Below, in pieces: positions 21,623 to 34,300 of a stretch of DNA of 64,000 bases. The DNA is taken from positions 1-64,000 of the forward strand of contig NW_020312150.1 of the NCBI RefSeq assembly GCF_002999335.1. The letters are read 5' to 3'. The notes under the pieces are model-generated. The model worked only from the letters and a program-made list of their open reading frames with translations, did not search any database and was not told the origin of the DNA. This DNA is from Cyclospora cayetanensis. Its lineage: Eukaryota; Apicomplexa; Conoidasida; Eucoccidiorida; Eimeriidae. The translations under genes were made by a program, and so were the position numbers. Numbering within the stretch: the stretch's first letter is position 1; each line of letters starts with the position of its first letter.

Positions 21623-23529
21623 TCAGCGAAACACTGTGCTTGACCGGCCTGAGGTCCATGTCTTCCATGAAGGCCCTGAAGGTGGCGCCTTTGCCGGAAT
21701 AAGGATGGCATTGACTTCTTCCATGGAGGATCTCGACTGTACGGGGCGCATTATGCACTCCAATAAATCATTTAATAACAAAGGCTCGTCTAGAGGCCCA
21801 AGACGAGCCAGCTGCTTGGAAATCTCCCGTATTGAAGCTCCAAGACTCCACTCATCGCTCCTTTCAGAAAGCGACAGCAGCTTTGGCTTCAACCGCTCAG
21901 GCACATCCTTTATTGTCTCAACTCAACGATCGTATCCCCCATAGTCATCTTTTGTTTATCAGCGCTTTTGAGAGCCTCAGTCGCACGCAGTGTCTCAGGA
22001 GGTACATAATTGCATGTAAATTGCATTTCTTCCTCCCTTGCAAGAGGCATTCCTACTGGCCAGATGCCATCGAAATCCGCCAAAACGATGTGCCCCTCTC
22101 GAGTCACAAGAAAGTTGTTAGGCTTTACATCTCTATGCAAATGGCCACCCCTCTGCACTGCTTCAAGACCCAACACCATCTCTGCCAGTAACAAGCAAAG
22201 TCAATCGTTACTCGGCCCTGCAATGCAGCCACGGTAGCAGCTTGTACATCAAGATTCATTGCCGGAAGTAACATGGGCACACAAGGGGGCCCTTCTTGCT
22301 TCTGAGCTGCCTGTACACCCCAAGGACCGGCAGCAGGTAACGAGGGGGATGAATAATATGCTGCTGCACAAAAGCCTCAAGCAATGCAAGATGTTCCCTT
22401 CCAGCTAGTACAACAGAATTCTTGATCACAAAAGCAGCAGCATTTTGGGCCAAAGGAAGCAATCCATTTGACGTTGTACGAACCAAAGCACACATTGCTG
22501 TCTCCGGGCCTGCAGATGAGGCCGCCGCTGGTCGAATTCGCTAACGGCAGCCTCAGGTATCACTGGCAAAGAGCTCCAAAGCAAAGAACATGAACCCAAA
22601 AGTGTGCCTGAAGCAAAAGTATCAGGATAATCATCGCAAAAAGTAGCAGCTGCGGGAGCCGCAGCAAGTGGGAGAGCTAGCAGTGTGTAAATAATGGGCA
22701 GATAAGGCTGTGTAAGGGTGCAAATTTCTGGTTACTGGATGTAGCAGCCTAGGAATAAACGGTTGCGTGCAGTCTTGACCTGAGCGGAATGCCAGATCTT
22801 TGGGGGCTGTGCGAATAAGGCGCTGAAAGACCTAGGAGGAGAGCACAAGGAAAGCATGAGCCAGTGCCAGCAACACAATGAGCACAAAGAAAAATGCGAT
22901 GAAGCGAAGTCCCAGAGCCTCCAACTAGAGAGGTTTGCAAAGTTGAAGCTGCTTAGGGGTGGTGCTGCTTTTTGGCTATTCTGTAGAGTATCTCACCTTT
23001 CGTCCACTATCGTACGGCGCGAAGGAAGTTTCATGGATAGCCGCCATACTGGTCTGAGGCTCTTTAAACAGCTTCATGACCTTTACACTGGGATGTGCGA
23101 ATGTCGTCAGAAGTGCAAAGAACAGGAGGGCGCATAGGGGGGTGGGCATTGCCCTGATGAAGGTCTGCTGCGGGAATATGATGCCAATGGATATTGTCTC
23201 GAATCATCCTCTGGATAGCCAAAACTTTCCAGCCTTGTGACAGTTTGCTGTATCTTGTATAGGCCGTTCCAGAAGAAAAGAAGTTCTGAAGAAGCAAACA
23301 ATCTTAAGCATCCGGAATGCCTTGCCTCCATAACGAACGCCAAGAGAAGGAAAGAGGCAATGCGCCGCAAATTCGGGGGTTCCTTGGGCTCAATGCTTCT
23401 ATTTATAGAGTTATGCGTCAGAGCAAGCAGCAGCAGCCCAAGGACACCCACGGGACCCGGAAAAGTAGGGCCTCGCACGGCAGAGACGCCGGCACTGCTG
23501 CCCAACAAATACATGGTTTCAGTAGGCAT
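21623..23529 (-). pseudogene. Rhoptry-kinase-like (ROPK) pseudogene with several frameshifts
   Basis: On the minus strand the parts of one kinase lie in order but in changing frames. There is a possible hydrophobic leader (GVLGLLLLALTHN, about 23430), a Gly-rich loop GTLLGS (about 22600), AFVIK with the ATP-binding Lys (about 22430), HRDVKPNNF (about 22130), the altered metal triplet ADFDG (about 22075), NYVPPE, and C-lobe SDEWSLGASI (about 21850). Breaks are visible: a shift between about 22440 and 22520; one at the run of 5 G and 3 C (22285-22292); one near 22195; and a 5-base tandem duplication TCAAC-TCAAC at 21918-21927 that throws the C-lobe out of frame. The sequence context (HRD-V-K-P-x-N-F, D-F-D-G, TMGDxx before the SDEW helix) resembles coccidian rhoptry kinases. 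Four breaks argue for a dead copy; sequencing error in part of them cannot be excluded. Ends are approximate. Confidence 0.72.
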
Positions 23530-25099
23530 GGAAGTATTAATTGAATGACGAAGACTAACGGAAGAGCCAGATAATACTAAACTGGGCGGCTGAATCCCTT
23601 ATTTTGCCCTTTCTCCTGTGTGCAATAGCTGCAGCCGCTAGAAGAAGGCCGCACCTCTGGGCGTTTCAATGCGTTGGATCCCTCATCATGTGGATGAAGT
23701 CACTGTTCTAAAAGGCCCGCCAAAAAGCAGTTCTGTAGGTTTGTCTCTGCTCTGGGAAATGATGGTTGCATGAGTGTCCATTTATGAAGGGGGGCCGTAA
23801 TTTCATAGCGAGTGCCGGCCCTTGCAAATTGCAGTAGCAGGGAGGCCGATCACCATCGTTGTTATTGCCTTCATCTGATTGTCGTATATCTTGTGCTCTG
23901 CACTTATTTAGCGTTGTAGTGTGTCTGTGTGACACAGGGAGACGGTGAAACGCGCTCCTCCCTGTGGATGTCAGAAGGGTCAGATCGTGCTGCCACGGCG
24001 CGTCGCAAGGCATGACAAATAGCTTTAATGGAGAACGGGTGGAATTTTCCTTGGCAACAAGCAAACGAGTTCAAAGTTAGAATGCAGCGTCTACGCTGGA
24101 TTATGGGAAATTTCTGCTCCAGCTCACTTCATTGCTAGCCCAGTGGTTCACCGGAATGTGAAGTAGTTAACAAGGACCAAAGTCCCATCCAGCAGATTGT
24201 CGTAAAACTGATCCCAACTGATTTGCGGGTAAGACTAGGAGCTCAACGTGCAAAATGGCTTACCGAAGTGGCTCATCAGTTGCGGAGATAAAGTGTGGAG
24301 CAACTATCGCAGTTCTCTTGATTTACCGTTGTGTTTCCTGGTCAAGCGCCGGGCACACGGTCCATTGGAAGGAAAATGAGTGTTGAAAAATTAAGGAAAT
24401 TTAATAATCTAAAATTGCGTACGTGAGTAATGCACGCAGGACAGAGCACGCGAGGGCTGGAAGGAGGTTGCTGTCTCTCCCCTTCGAGAATACCCACAAC
24501 AAATTCTGCGCAAACTTTTTATATGCTCTCAGCGAGAACGGCTCAACATGCCTATGCTCTTATGTGATTGCCAGGACTTTCACTAAATAGTTCTTTAACT
24601 GCAGCGAACGGAAAACAAATTGCGCCACTTCACGCAGAGGACCCCATGAACACTTCCTCCTATCTCAGCGGTGAAAAATACATTGAGCAGCTTGATAAAT
24701 AAAAGCGCATATACCACCCATTTTCTTCTTGGTGAGTTGACTCAATCCGAAACTGTCCAAAGATGGGATCTACCTCGTTTTCCGTGCTAAGAGACATATA
24801 GTCACACGAGGTCACCAGAAGCGAAAAGGAGCCTGAAGGCAGGGTCGTCTTAGGGAGACAAAACTTCCAACGAACCTTGGGTGTAGAAGTCGCGAAGTAT
24901 GAAGACTTCAGCGTATAGTGGAGCAGAAATTCCACGGCTGTCCCTATCGAAGGATCAAAGCGTTACTTCAAGCCGGAATGCGCTTTGCCCCAGCTGAGTC
25001 TCTGGGTGAAAAATTGTAGCACTACCATCAGTAGTTTCGCAAAAATGGGTCTCCGTAAGAGCGAATTCCATAGAGTGTCATGAGTGTAGCCTTGCCTTT
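23530..25099. other. Repeat-poor DNA, no gene recognised
   Basis: Short frames only. Frames at 23708-24064 (-) and 24660-24935 (-) are non-repetitive but without motifs. The second lies just downstream (minus sense) of the retroelement scrap at 25.2 kb, where an integrase would be expected, but I see no integrase signature. Confidence 0.4.
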
Positions 25100-25102
25100 T
25101 TA

Positions 25103-26145
25103 TCAAGAAGTTAAAGCATGTGGTGTAATTCTGTAAAAGCTACTAGCATTGTCAACTCCAGTGCAGGTATAGCGACACCAGTCGCCGACAGCACTTGCGT
25201 CTGTGCTTCCTTTGTAGGGAAGTATAAGTTTAGTTTGAGCTTTTTTGAAGAAAAACATGCCAATTGTTTCAGTGAAAAGTTGACAAACGCTCACTTTGAT
25301 GCATAACACCAATTTTCTAGGGCAATTTAAGCAGACAGTGAGTGTACTCCAAAGAAGAGAAATAACCTAGCCCATTCACTCAGTGAATGCATTATTGCGT
25401 GCACGCGATTGGAACACGATTTTGCAATTTCGGTTTCATACACCAGATGCCGCTAGGGAATAGTCGTGAGCAAGTAGGCTTTATGGCGTGGTGCATGCAA
25501 CGACTTTGTCTGTCCAGCATTAGATAAAATCTAAGAACCAACAAAAATCTTGAACAGGATACGTCCACTTTGTGCGCTAGAAAGGCATCAAGGTTGTTCT
25601 GGTCCGTCATGGGAATGGCTGACTCCTCAGCGGGCGAGTAAAAGTTTACCGGTCTTCCCACATAGGAAGGACAGTTAATGGCTTTGTTTCCCTGACGGGA
25701 ACACCAAAGCGTATGCTCTAATTTGTGTACTGTGCACTGAAGACTTGGTCACAATACTCCGATAGCTCCTGCTTGGATCTAATTCGTTGTTATGCCAAGG
25801 CAATTGCCTAGCATGGCAGCTAGACTTTAAAAATATTCGTGTAAAGCACGTGTTCCAGCCTCTTGTATTTGACTTTGGCAGTCATGCTGTATCCTGGTAG
25901 TCCACTGCAATTTGCAGGTGCACCGACCGTCAGCTTTGAGCCGTGACCGTAGGCTATTTTTTCTGGTCCAACGGTCTGTAACACTGGCCAGGCGCCAGAA
26001 GAGGAGTGTCTTTATCCCCAAGCTTTTGGATACCGAAGTTTCCTTGCCTGTAGACTAGTAAGCTTCGTTGCTTCAGCCGCTGTGCTGCCAAATGCATTAC
26101 TGACAGCCAATTTACTACGATGGCAGGTTCACTACACTTCTTCAA
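25103..26145 (-). mobile_element. Decayed Ty3/gypsy-like fragment (RNase H, possible RT)
   Basis: The best evidence is a minus-strand frame at 25103-25312 with LPYKGSTDASAVGDW, matching the start of the retrotransposon RNase H domain (T-D-A-S then A-x-G at the usual spacing), preceded by a short FFFKKAQTKL stretch like the tail of the RT-RNase H linker. Upstream in the same sense (25.8-26.1 kb) lies a weak reverse transcriptase-like patch (KADGR-x-C, then VDYQ in another frame). Stops and frame changes run throughout. No long terminal repeats were seen. Confidence 0.5.
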
Positions 26146-28345
26146 ACCCAGTGACTGTACGGCAAACTAGCTTTCAGTTGGCAGAAAGAATGACGACGCG
26201 CAAAAGGCTACCTCGAAGGAAAGCAGACCAGTGTGCCTGGGCCCAGGAACTAGCTGCTGTCCCAATTGGAGGCCTGCCCTGAATACTTTGGTCTACCAAG
26301 AAAACGCCTCCAAGGCTGCTTTTTGGTGGACTACCATCATTATTTCTGTTCTAAGGGCCACCCCAGTCGACGATCTGTTATATTTCTTTCGTATGCACTA
26401 CGCGAGGAGCCGAAGCGCACAATGGCCTGCACAGGATGGCGAGGATGGGTTCACCGAGGAAATGAAGGAGCATAGCTTATGCACTGGCCCGTAAATATTA
26501 TGCTCTTGAAACCGTTGCTTGCTAACTCGAAGGAATGCAGAGTGATTTCAGTAATTTTGCTGTTGGTACGGGTCTAAGAACGCAGCCAAATGTAGGGCTG
26601 CAAATCTGCGAGAATGGGCACCTTTTCCTCCGGCTTTTCCTTTACCCGAGTTTCATGGGGGAACCTTTGCTTGCGCCGACCTCACCTTGACAATACTCTA
26701 CATGATAATTTGATGAGGCCACCAAGGTACGGTCTGGCTAAATTCACGCTTAATTGTGGACAAATGTTTGCATATACAGCCGGATGTCGAAGTCCAAGTC
26801 TCGCAGATTTTAGCGGTGCCCAGCCCAACGTCATATTTACTTGAAACTCCTTCCCAGATACACGCATGCTAAAGGTGCATAGGGCTCTATTATGCAGCAT
26901 CGAGGAATAATACAAGTATTCAAATGGATTTTGTCTCACCAGTTTAGCGCAGGTAGGGAATTCCCGGGAGCTTAGAAAAGATGGATTCAGGCAAGCTTCA
27001 CTCAACAGCAAATATCCCACGATGCGTAGTAGCGATTTGTTGTTTCGTTAGTAATAATGCAAGCTTCCATGCTTGTGGCAAGTTGCTTAGAGCCAAACCA
27101 AATAATGCTTGAAGCCCAAGGGCATAATGGAGATACGAAACAACTCTTTGAAGATCTGTGAGCCTTTTTATGCGGTCCAAGTAGCAGGGCGTCAGCAATG
27201 TAATCAGTGATCGCTTGTGGAGTGGAGAGTCCAAGGTGAAGCGAGGCGGCAGGAACCACCTTGCATGAGACCTTTAATCAAATGGCCTCTTTAAAAAACT
27301 AGTTACAGTCGATCTAATTGCTCCATGAGGAATACGTTTAAAATATCTCGAATTCTATAATTGTGCTACAGCTCCTAGCCCATACCCTCTGCGTTTGGTG
27401 AGGCTGTGTCAGCCACCACCAGACGGCTCTGCATCTCATTTTGAACCAAGGCAGCCCTTCGGAAGCTTGGGGCCAAACTGTGCAAGCAGCAATTCACGAG
27501 AATTTAGCTGCAAGACAGAGTTTCTGATAGAGCAAACAACAAAACTGCTACAAATCTCCGACTCCGCTGGACAAAGTTCGGAACCACCAGGAGGCCAAGT
27601 CCCCCACAAACACCACGCAGAGCTGAAGGCGCGAAACCAGCTGAACTCCCACATGCCTAGCTACTAGAGTGCTACATGGTAGCTCCTAGCTACCGACGTA
27701 ATACGGCCGGGTAGATCCAGGCCGGCTGGCGCTCACTTACGTGCACAATATCACAGTGACGGCGCATATGATGCGTCTTGCAGCATAATCAGAGGCAGCG
27801 GCCTAAACGACGGGTCACGAGTCAGCTATATCTCGCAAAACACCGCAGCCCTCTTAGCTTTGTCAACCACTAATTGCTGCTGCCACCACTGGCAGAGCGA
27901 AGGGCTCACAGGGGCCTACACAACACAGAAACGACATGAGCGAAAACAGAGCCACTGATATTCGGAAGCAAGGCCTAAGAGGAACATTAGTACTTATAAA
28001 GACCGCAAGGCAGCAGTAACCCGGAACTCACCGATTGCAGCGCAGGCAGCGCCATACCTCCCCAGCCTGCGACAATAGAAACGCCACGCGTGTATCAGCA
28101 ACAATGACATCGTCATGGTGGGCAGCAACAACTGTACCAAACTAGCAGAGAGGGGATCTGCAGCAGAGGCTTCGGTGCAGAGACAAGAGATGGACGGAAG
28201 TTCGGCAATAAAACGTACTGCAGCGGCAGCAGAAGAGAGGCACCTGCTGCAGCAAAGGGCGCCGCAGTCTTCCCGGTCTGCAGCGCAGCCAGATGGAAAA
28301 TAAGCAAAGTTGCATATCTTTGGCTCATTCCGCAGTCAAAGAGAA
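26146..28345. other. Repeat-poor DNA leading into the next repeat-rich segment
   Basis: Frames at 26682-27020 (-) and 26998-27234 (-) are non-repetitive and lie upstream, in minus sense, of the 25-kb retroelement scrap. They could be remains of its gag or protease part, but no zinc knuckle or protease triad is visible. Trinucleotide repeats resume near 28200. Confidence 0.4.
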
Positions 28346-31300
28346 TCAGGATAGGCGTGCCCACATCAACAGTAACAGCTGCCGTCCTTGCAGAGTAGCA
28401 TGCAAGATGCAGTGCAAACGATGGTACAAAAGTGCAAGTGACAGCTTTTTGGTGGAGAGCCGTGGCAGGGGCGCAGACTGACAGCAGACGATGCCCGGGA
28501 AGGGGGAGCTTTCCTCTGGCTGTTGCTGCTGCTTCTGGTGCTGTTGATTTTGTAGCTGCTGGCTGCTGCTGCTGTTGACGCTCGAACAAATTGCTCCGCA
28601 GCTGATGCAGGGCCCCGTGAGTACCTGCTGCTTCTCTCTCAGATGTGCCGCCACGGCCTGCTGTATTTTGCGCTGCCGCCGCCTTTTGAGGGCTTCCATC
28701 CACCTGAGCGCGTTGCACCATAGAGAGCGACCGCAGGTGCAACGAGGAAATGCATGCACAGAAGTAAGAAAGCTTCCCAAGAAAGGAGGCAAGACGAACG
28801 GTGCCGTGAGGGCAGGGTCAGCAGAGAAAGATAGGAGGGCGCGAAAAGGGGGAACCTCACAGTTGGTGGTTCTCAGTACTCATGCTGAAAAGGAGAACAT
28901 CCGCAAGGCCCTCCAAATAGGCCCAAGCGCAGTCACCATCGTCATAAGCAATGAGACACCGCCCCGCCCTAAAGCCTCGACTACTGCTGCTGTCCGAGCC
29001 ACTGCTGCTTCCTGATGGATTGTCGCAGAAGACAATGACGCCGCCATACCAAACTCCCATGTACGGGGAGTACAAAGCCACCCGTCTGCCGATGGCTGCA
29101 ACGCCCTGCAGCACCACAGACGCAGGAGGCACACAGGCCGCACGCTGCTGCGCGTAAGGACCTCAACACCAAGAGGCATATACAGAGAAGGACACCTGAA
29201 AAGACGCCAGAGTAAGCAAGGGCTCATAGAACGAGAGCCAGAGGGCTTGCAGCACGCGCTCTGTACAATGCGCCGGTGAGCATAACCCCTCTCCAGCTGC
29301 ATTGCATATCTAGAGTTACTAGGCAGTTACACATCAATATGCATATGGATCGCTCTGTTGGACCTAAAAAGGCCTCACCGTGCGGAGCGTTCCTCTCCAC
29401 TCCAACGGTGGGGTCACCCTTTCCACAGCAGCAACGCCGGTCCAGCCAGCGCTGCTGCTATGGAGCATGCGCTGCAACACTGACGCCCCCGCAACGCACG
29501 CCGCGCGAATAGCTGCGGGGGATGCTGATGCTGGACTCCCGGCTCGCCCCTGTGCTGCTGCTTGTGCTGCTGCCCTAAGCGCAACGACTACGAATCCAGT
29601 CCACAGCCGCAGCTGCTGAACGGCTATCACCAGGACACCTGCCGCAGTGGAAGGCGCTTCCTCTTGATGCAGAAGCGAGTTCGCTCCGTTTGCTGTTGGT
29701 CCCGCTGCTGCAGACATGCTGTTTATGCCGTCCTGTGCCGCAATGCCCTGTGAATCCCGAGGCGTCTGCTGCACAAGCGCTGCGACAAAGGAACACCAGC
29801 ACGAGTATCGACAGTTCTTCGCCTCCGCATGCAAGGAGTACAGCAACGCCTCATTCGCAGCCCCGCGTTGCAGCGGAGACAGTAAGGGCTGCAACCCAGA
29901 GAGCTCCGTCACGTAGCTGCTGTCGTCATCCAAGGGCCAGGCTGTTTGAGGCACTGCTGCAGAAGCCTTCATCCGGTGAGAGGCATCAGACTCTCTCTCC
30001 GTGGAAGAGACCCCCCCAGCAGCCCTGTCGAGTCCACGTTGCTGCTGCTCGTGCTGCCGTTGCTGCCGGACAAAGAAAAGGCGCAGCTGCTGCAGCGCCA
30101 TAAGAACTGCCGCGCTCACAAAGTAGCTCCGGATTTCCACGTTGCACGCCGCAAGGGCACTGCCGTCAGGATCTGCCTCTGCACCGCCTGCTGCCGAGCC
30201 GCCTCCTGCAGTTGGTGCAGATCGCCAGCAACTACACACCTGAGGGCAGTGCGACGGCTGCCTGCCATCAGAAGCCATCGTGGCCTGGGATATGCGCAGC
30301 AGGGGCAGCAGCTCAGCGCCTTCGCTTGGCTGTTCAGCAGGATTTTCCCTGGAGCCAACACTGCTGCTGGCGGTGAAGTCTGAGGGAGGCACAGGACCAG
30401 AAAAGAAGAGGGACATATAATTGCTCTTCACTGCCTCATCGTCTGCAGCGTCATCTACAAATAAACCTTCGGGGACACCAAAGTCATCTTCCCCGCCTCC
30501 ATAGCTGCTGCTCGTGCTGCTGCTGCTGCTGCTGTTGGCGGCAGGCTTGAGCTCCCCCGGATCAGATGCGGCTGCTGCCGCAGCAGATGCTCCTGCCCGT
30601 GCCGCAGCAGCGGGGGTGGCCTCAGAGAGGATCGCTTCCCAAGTCTGCCGGACAGAGGCAGCAAGCCTTATGGCCTCCTGCCTTGCCGCGGCAGTGCTTG
30701 TATCCAGCAGCCGCAGCAGCGTGCCCTTCAAAGTGCCTTCATACCGGTGCGCTCGCTGCTCCTGCTGTAGCTGCTTCAGCTGCTGCTCAGACAGATGCGT
30801 GCAACGAAAGCCCGTCTCGCTGTCGATCACTGACTCGAGGCCTTGCAGCTCCACACTAGCGAGCGCCAGATGGCTCTGCTCTTGCTGCTGCTCTTGCTGC
30901 TGCCCTTGCTGCTGCGTGGCGGGGTGGGGAGTCTGCGAAGGGTGAATTGGGTATGCCGCGGCGAGGCACTTCCGCCGCTGGGCAATGTAAAGCCTCTTGC
31001 TGCTCTCTCGTTCCGAGACTTGCCCAACCAGCAGACGAGACTGCAAAACGCAACAGCAGCGGGGAGAGGGGGAGCAGTAGTAGGAGCAGCAGAAGTAATA
31101 TGCGCTAGCTGTGGCATACAGACGGAGGGGGAGGACCTACAAGCTCGAGGAAGGAGCGAAGACGGAGCAGCAATCGAACGCTTGGGGAAATCTGGTTGCG
31201 AGTGTGGGAATGCTGCAGCAACACACAAACGCGCCACGATAGCCGCTATCCGAACAGCAACCCGTCCTTAAGGTGCACCCTGATATCGATAAATAGCAAA

Positions 31301-34300
31301 CAGACCAGCTGCTACCAAAGTGCCATGCTTTCAAAACCGTCTTGCTGGGAGATAGGTGAGGCCTGAAACCTCAAGCCCTATCTCTACGACAAGTAGGTAG
31401 GAAAACACGAAATCCCCAGTGATTCTCTCGACAAGCCTAGAAAACTGCGCGGAAAGGATCCCTAGTGTGTCTCTGTATTTCCTTGATGTCTATGCTGCCG
31501 CAGAAGGAAAAGGACGAGGCGCACTTACCTTGAGACAGAAAGCTGTCGCCTGGAAAGAAGGCCCTGTAGTTTCTGCCATCTCCATGAAGCACCCCCGCAG
31601 TTGAGCGCAAAGGGCATGGAAGGTCGTTGTGCACTCCCGGGCACAACAGGAAAGCATCAAACCGAACGAGAGGCCGCATATTGCACAGACAAAAGTACCG
31701 GCAGACTCTCCAGTTCCTTCTGAGCCAGCAGCTTCTTGCAGCTGCAGTCCTGCAGCAGCGGTGTTCGATACGGCTCGAGACTGATCTCTACGAGCGACGC
31801 CGCTCTCCTGCTGCTGCTGGTTCTGCTTGGCAGCATTCTTACCAGCACTATTGCAGGGGTTTTGTTGCAGCTCCCTCTGTAACGCGGCATCGACTCCGAC
31901 AATGGGAGAAAGGCTCTCTGTCTCAGCAGCTTCCACACCTGGTGTCCAGAGGGCACACACCATATGCACGAACTGTAGCGGTGCCGCTGTGTTGCCGCCA
32001 TCCACGCGCCTGCTGCTCACGGCAGCAGCAACTGCCGCTGCAATTTTGTCAGCTGAAGCGCCAACAACCGTCTCCACGGTAAATCCGCATGAAGACGGCA
32101 ATGCCAGTTTGAGGGCGCCCCCACGACGGGGGCACAGCTGGCAGTACACCTGAGGAAGCACGCGCAAAGGCACACACGGGAAATCCCTTGAAGAAACCCT
32201 CCAAGAGCCCTTGCTGGCTGCACGCAAGATGGAAGCCTCTCTCCATCTACATACCTCATCTCGATTGGATGCATACCGGCACGGCTCGCATAGAAACGGC
32301 ACCGGCACATACGGCTCGCCGCCGTTGCTGCAGCCTGTTGCGGGAATATCCGAATAAGGACGCTTTAGACCAGGAGGTTTCGAAATCGAGGTTGCGTCCT
32401 TGGTGCTGCTGCTGCTGCTGCTGTGGCTGCTGCTGCTGCTGCACGTGCTGCTGCAGCAGCTGCTGCTGTCTCTGCCCTCTGGAAGCCCGCTGGTGATGGT
32501 GGTGGTGCCATGCGTTCCCCCCGTATGTTTCTGCCGCTTGATGCCACAGTCCTCCGCTTCAAGTTGCTCTTGCGGCTGCAGCTCGGGGCGGAGGATGCTG
32601 GGGAGGCATTCGCGGGGGATGCCGTAGCACATGCGGTGCACCGATATCCCGCAGCGGGAGCAGTAAAAGAAGGGATTGTTGGTGCTGGCAGTGACCTTCG
32701 GAAGAAGGCAGACGGCGCAGCAGTGGTCTTGATAGAAATCCAGCTCTTCCAGCATGGGTCGTTCCGTCGCAAAGACATCTCCATTTGTTGTGGCAGCTGC
32801 CGCGGAAGTCTCTCCTGCTCTCCCTCCCGCCGCTGCTCCCGCAGCTGTAGCCAAGCCTTCGCCAGCCGCGTTGGGGGTAATGCAGCCGGAACTGCCAGTA
32901 GTTGTGACGCTGTTTGGCCAAGGCCCTCCCGAGGCTGCAGCACCAGGTGCTGTCTCCGCAGCAGGAGTGCCTCCCCCCATGGAGTGCGCAGATGCCGCAG
33001 CTGCAGCTGCAGCAGCAACGGACCGTCGAGTGGCAGCGGCAGGAGGGGCCGCAGCGGCGGGAGTCACGGGAGTTGCTGGAAAATGCGCTTTGGAGGGCGT
33101 GGCATTGGTGGCATTGCAGCTGTTGGCAGCCGCAGCTGCTGCAACGGCTGTGCTGCGGCGGGTAGCCGCAGCAGCGGCGGGGAGCGCACGCTTGAGAAAG
33201 AACGCGCCTTTTCTCTCGCTGAGAGCATGCAGCTCTGGGCAGTGGTCTCGCGTGCAATAGCGTCGTGATCGCATGACGGCCTGCAAGGCTCCACTCCTCC
33301 TGCAGGTAAAGAGAAGGTAACAGACTTGGAAGAATCTGAGGAGGCGGCGGAAAGCGAGCACAACACGACCAACCCCCCGCTTCTCCCCCCTTTCTCCGCC
33401 TCGCATAGGAGGGCTTATTTGGAGCGTAAAAGCAGGAAAGCCTCGAGGCCCCTGCGGCGGGGGAGGAGAGGGAGGGGGCCTCTCGTCGACGGCAGTCCGA
33501 CACGCACCGGATAGAAGGCGCCTCCGGCGTATGTTTGAAGCAGAAGGCATTGAGTCTGAGGCGGGGGAAGCAATGATCCAACGTCCCTCTAACGACAAGG
33601 AAGAGGCCAGGGATCGTCTCCGCCGAGCAGTAGAGGCCTCCGAGCCACGCGCACATGGGGTGGAATGCCACAGTGCACCCCACCTGAGAGCACCGGAGGC
33701 AAGCTCCTCCCGCCACACCGCAAAGCGAGCAGACGGCAAACCGACGCCAACTCTGCACGCCCTCAAGACTCCAAGGCTCGAGACGCTGCAAGTCCAAGCA
33801 CACCACTTCTGGCATCAGAAAGACACAGCAGAGCACATGCGCCCAAGCGCCTGTTGCAGTGGGCTTGAGGGCCCCTCCGCCTCGGCAGCAGATCTGCAAA
33901 TAGGGACAGCAACAACCCACAGCACTCGTGAAAGCTAGAGCTTGTTTGCCCGTAAAAGGCGGCAGCAGGTGTTAGCGTGACGGGAAATTGCGGAGAAGAA
34001 CTACACACGCAGCGAAAATGGAATACGACACAGGCAGAGACCTCCGCCTCGCCCCCGCACGATTTGCATGCAGTCGAGGCGGCAGCAGCTCAAAGCGGAA
34101 GGCTCCTCATGCGGCGTGCACGAGGCTTGCAGTTGCAGCGGTCCTTCTTAGCACTGCCAACAACAGTGTGCCTGATGGCCAGTGCGATTTCGGCGCTGTA
34201 GTCGTGGTGGTGGTTGTGGTGATGCAGGAACTCAAGAGGCGGGGTAAAAGAGGCAGGGGAAAAGAGGAGGGTGCAGGCACGAAGGCCGAGAAATTGTGTC

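Noticed and set aside
32423..33268. Plus-strand frame of 281 codons opposite the PHD gene
   Set aside because: It is Ala/Ser/Cys-rich and antisense to the third PHD; the zinc-finger frame on the minus strand explains the sequence.
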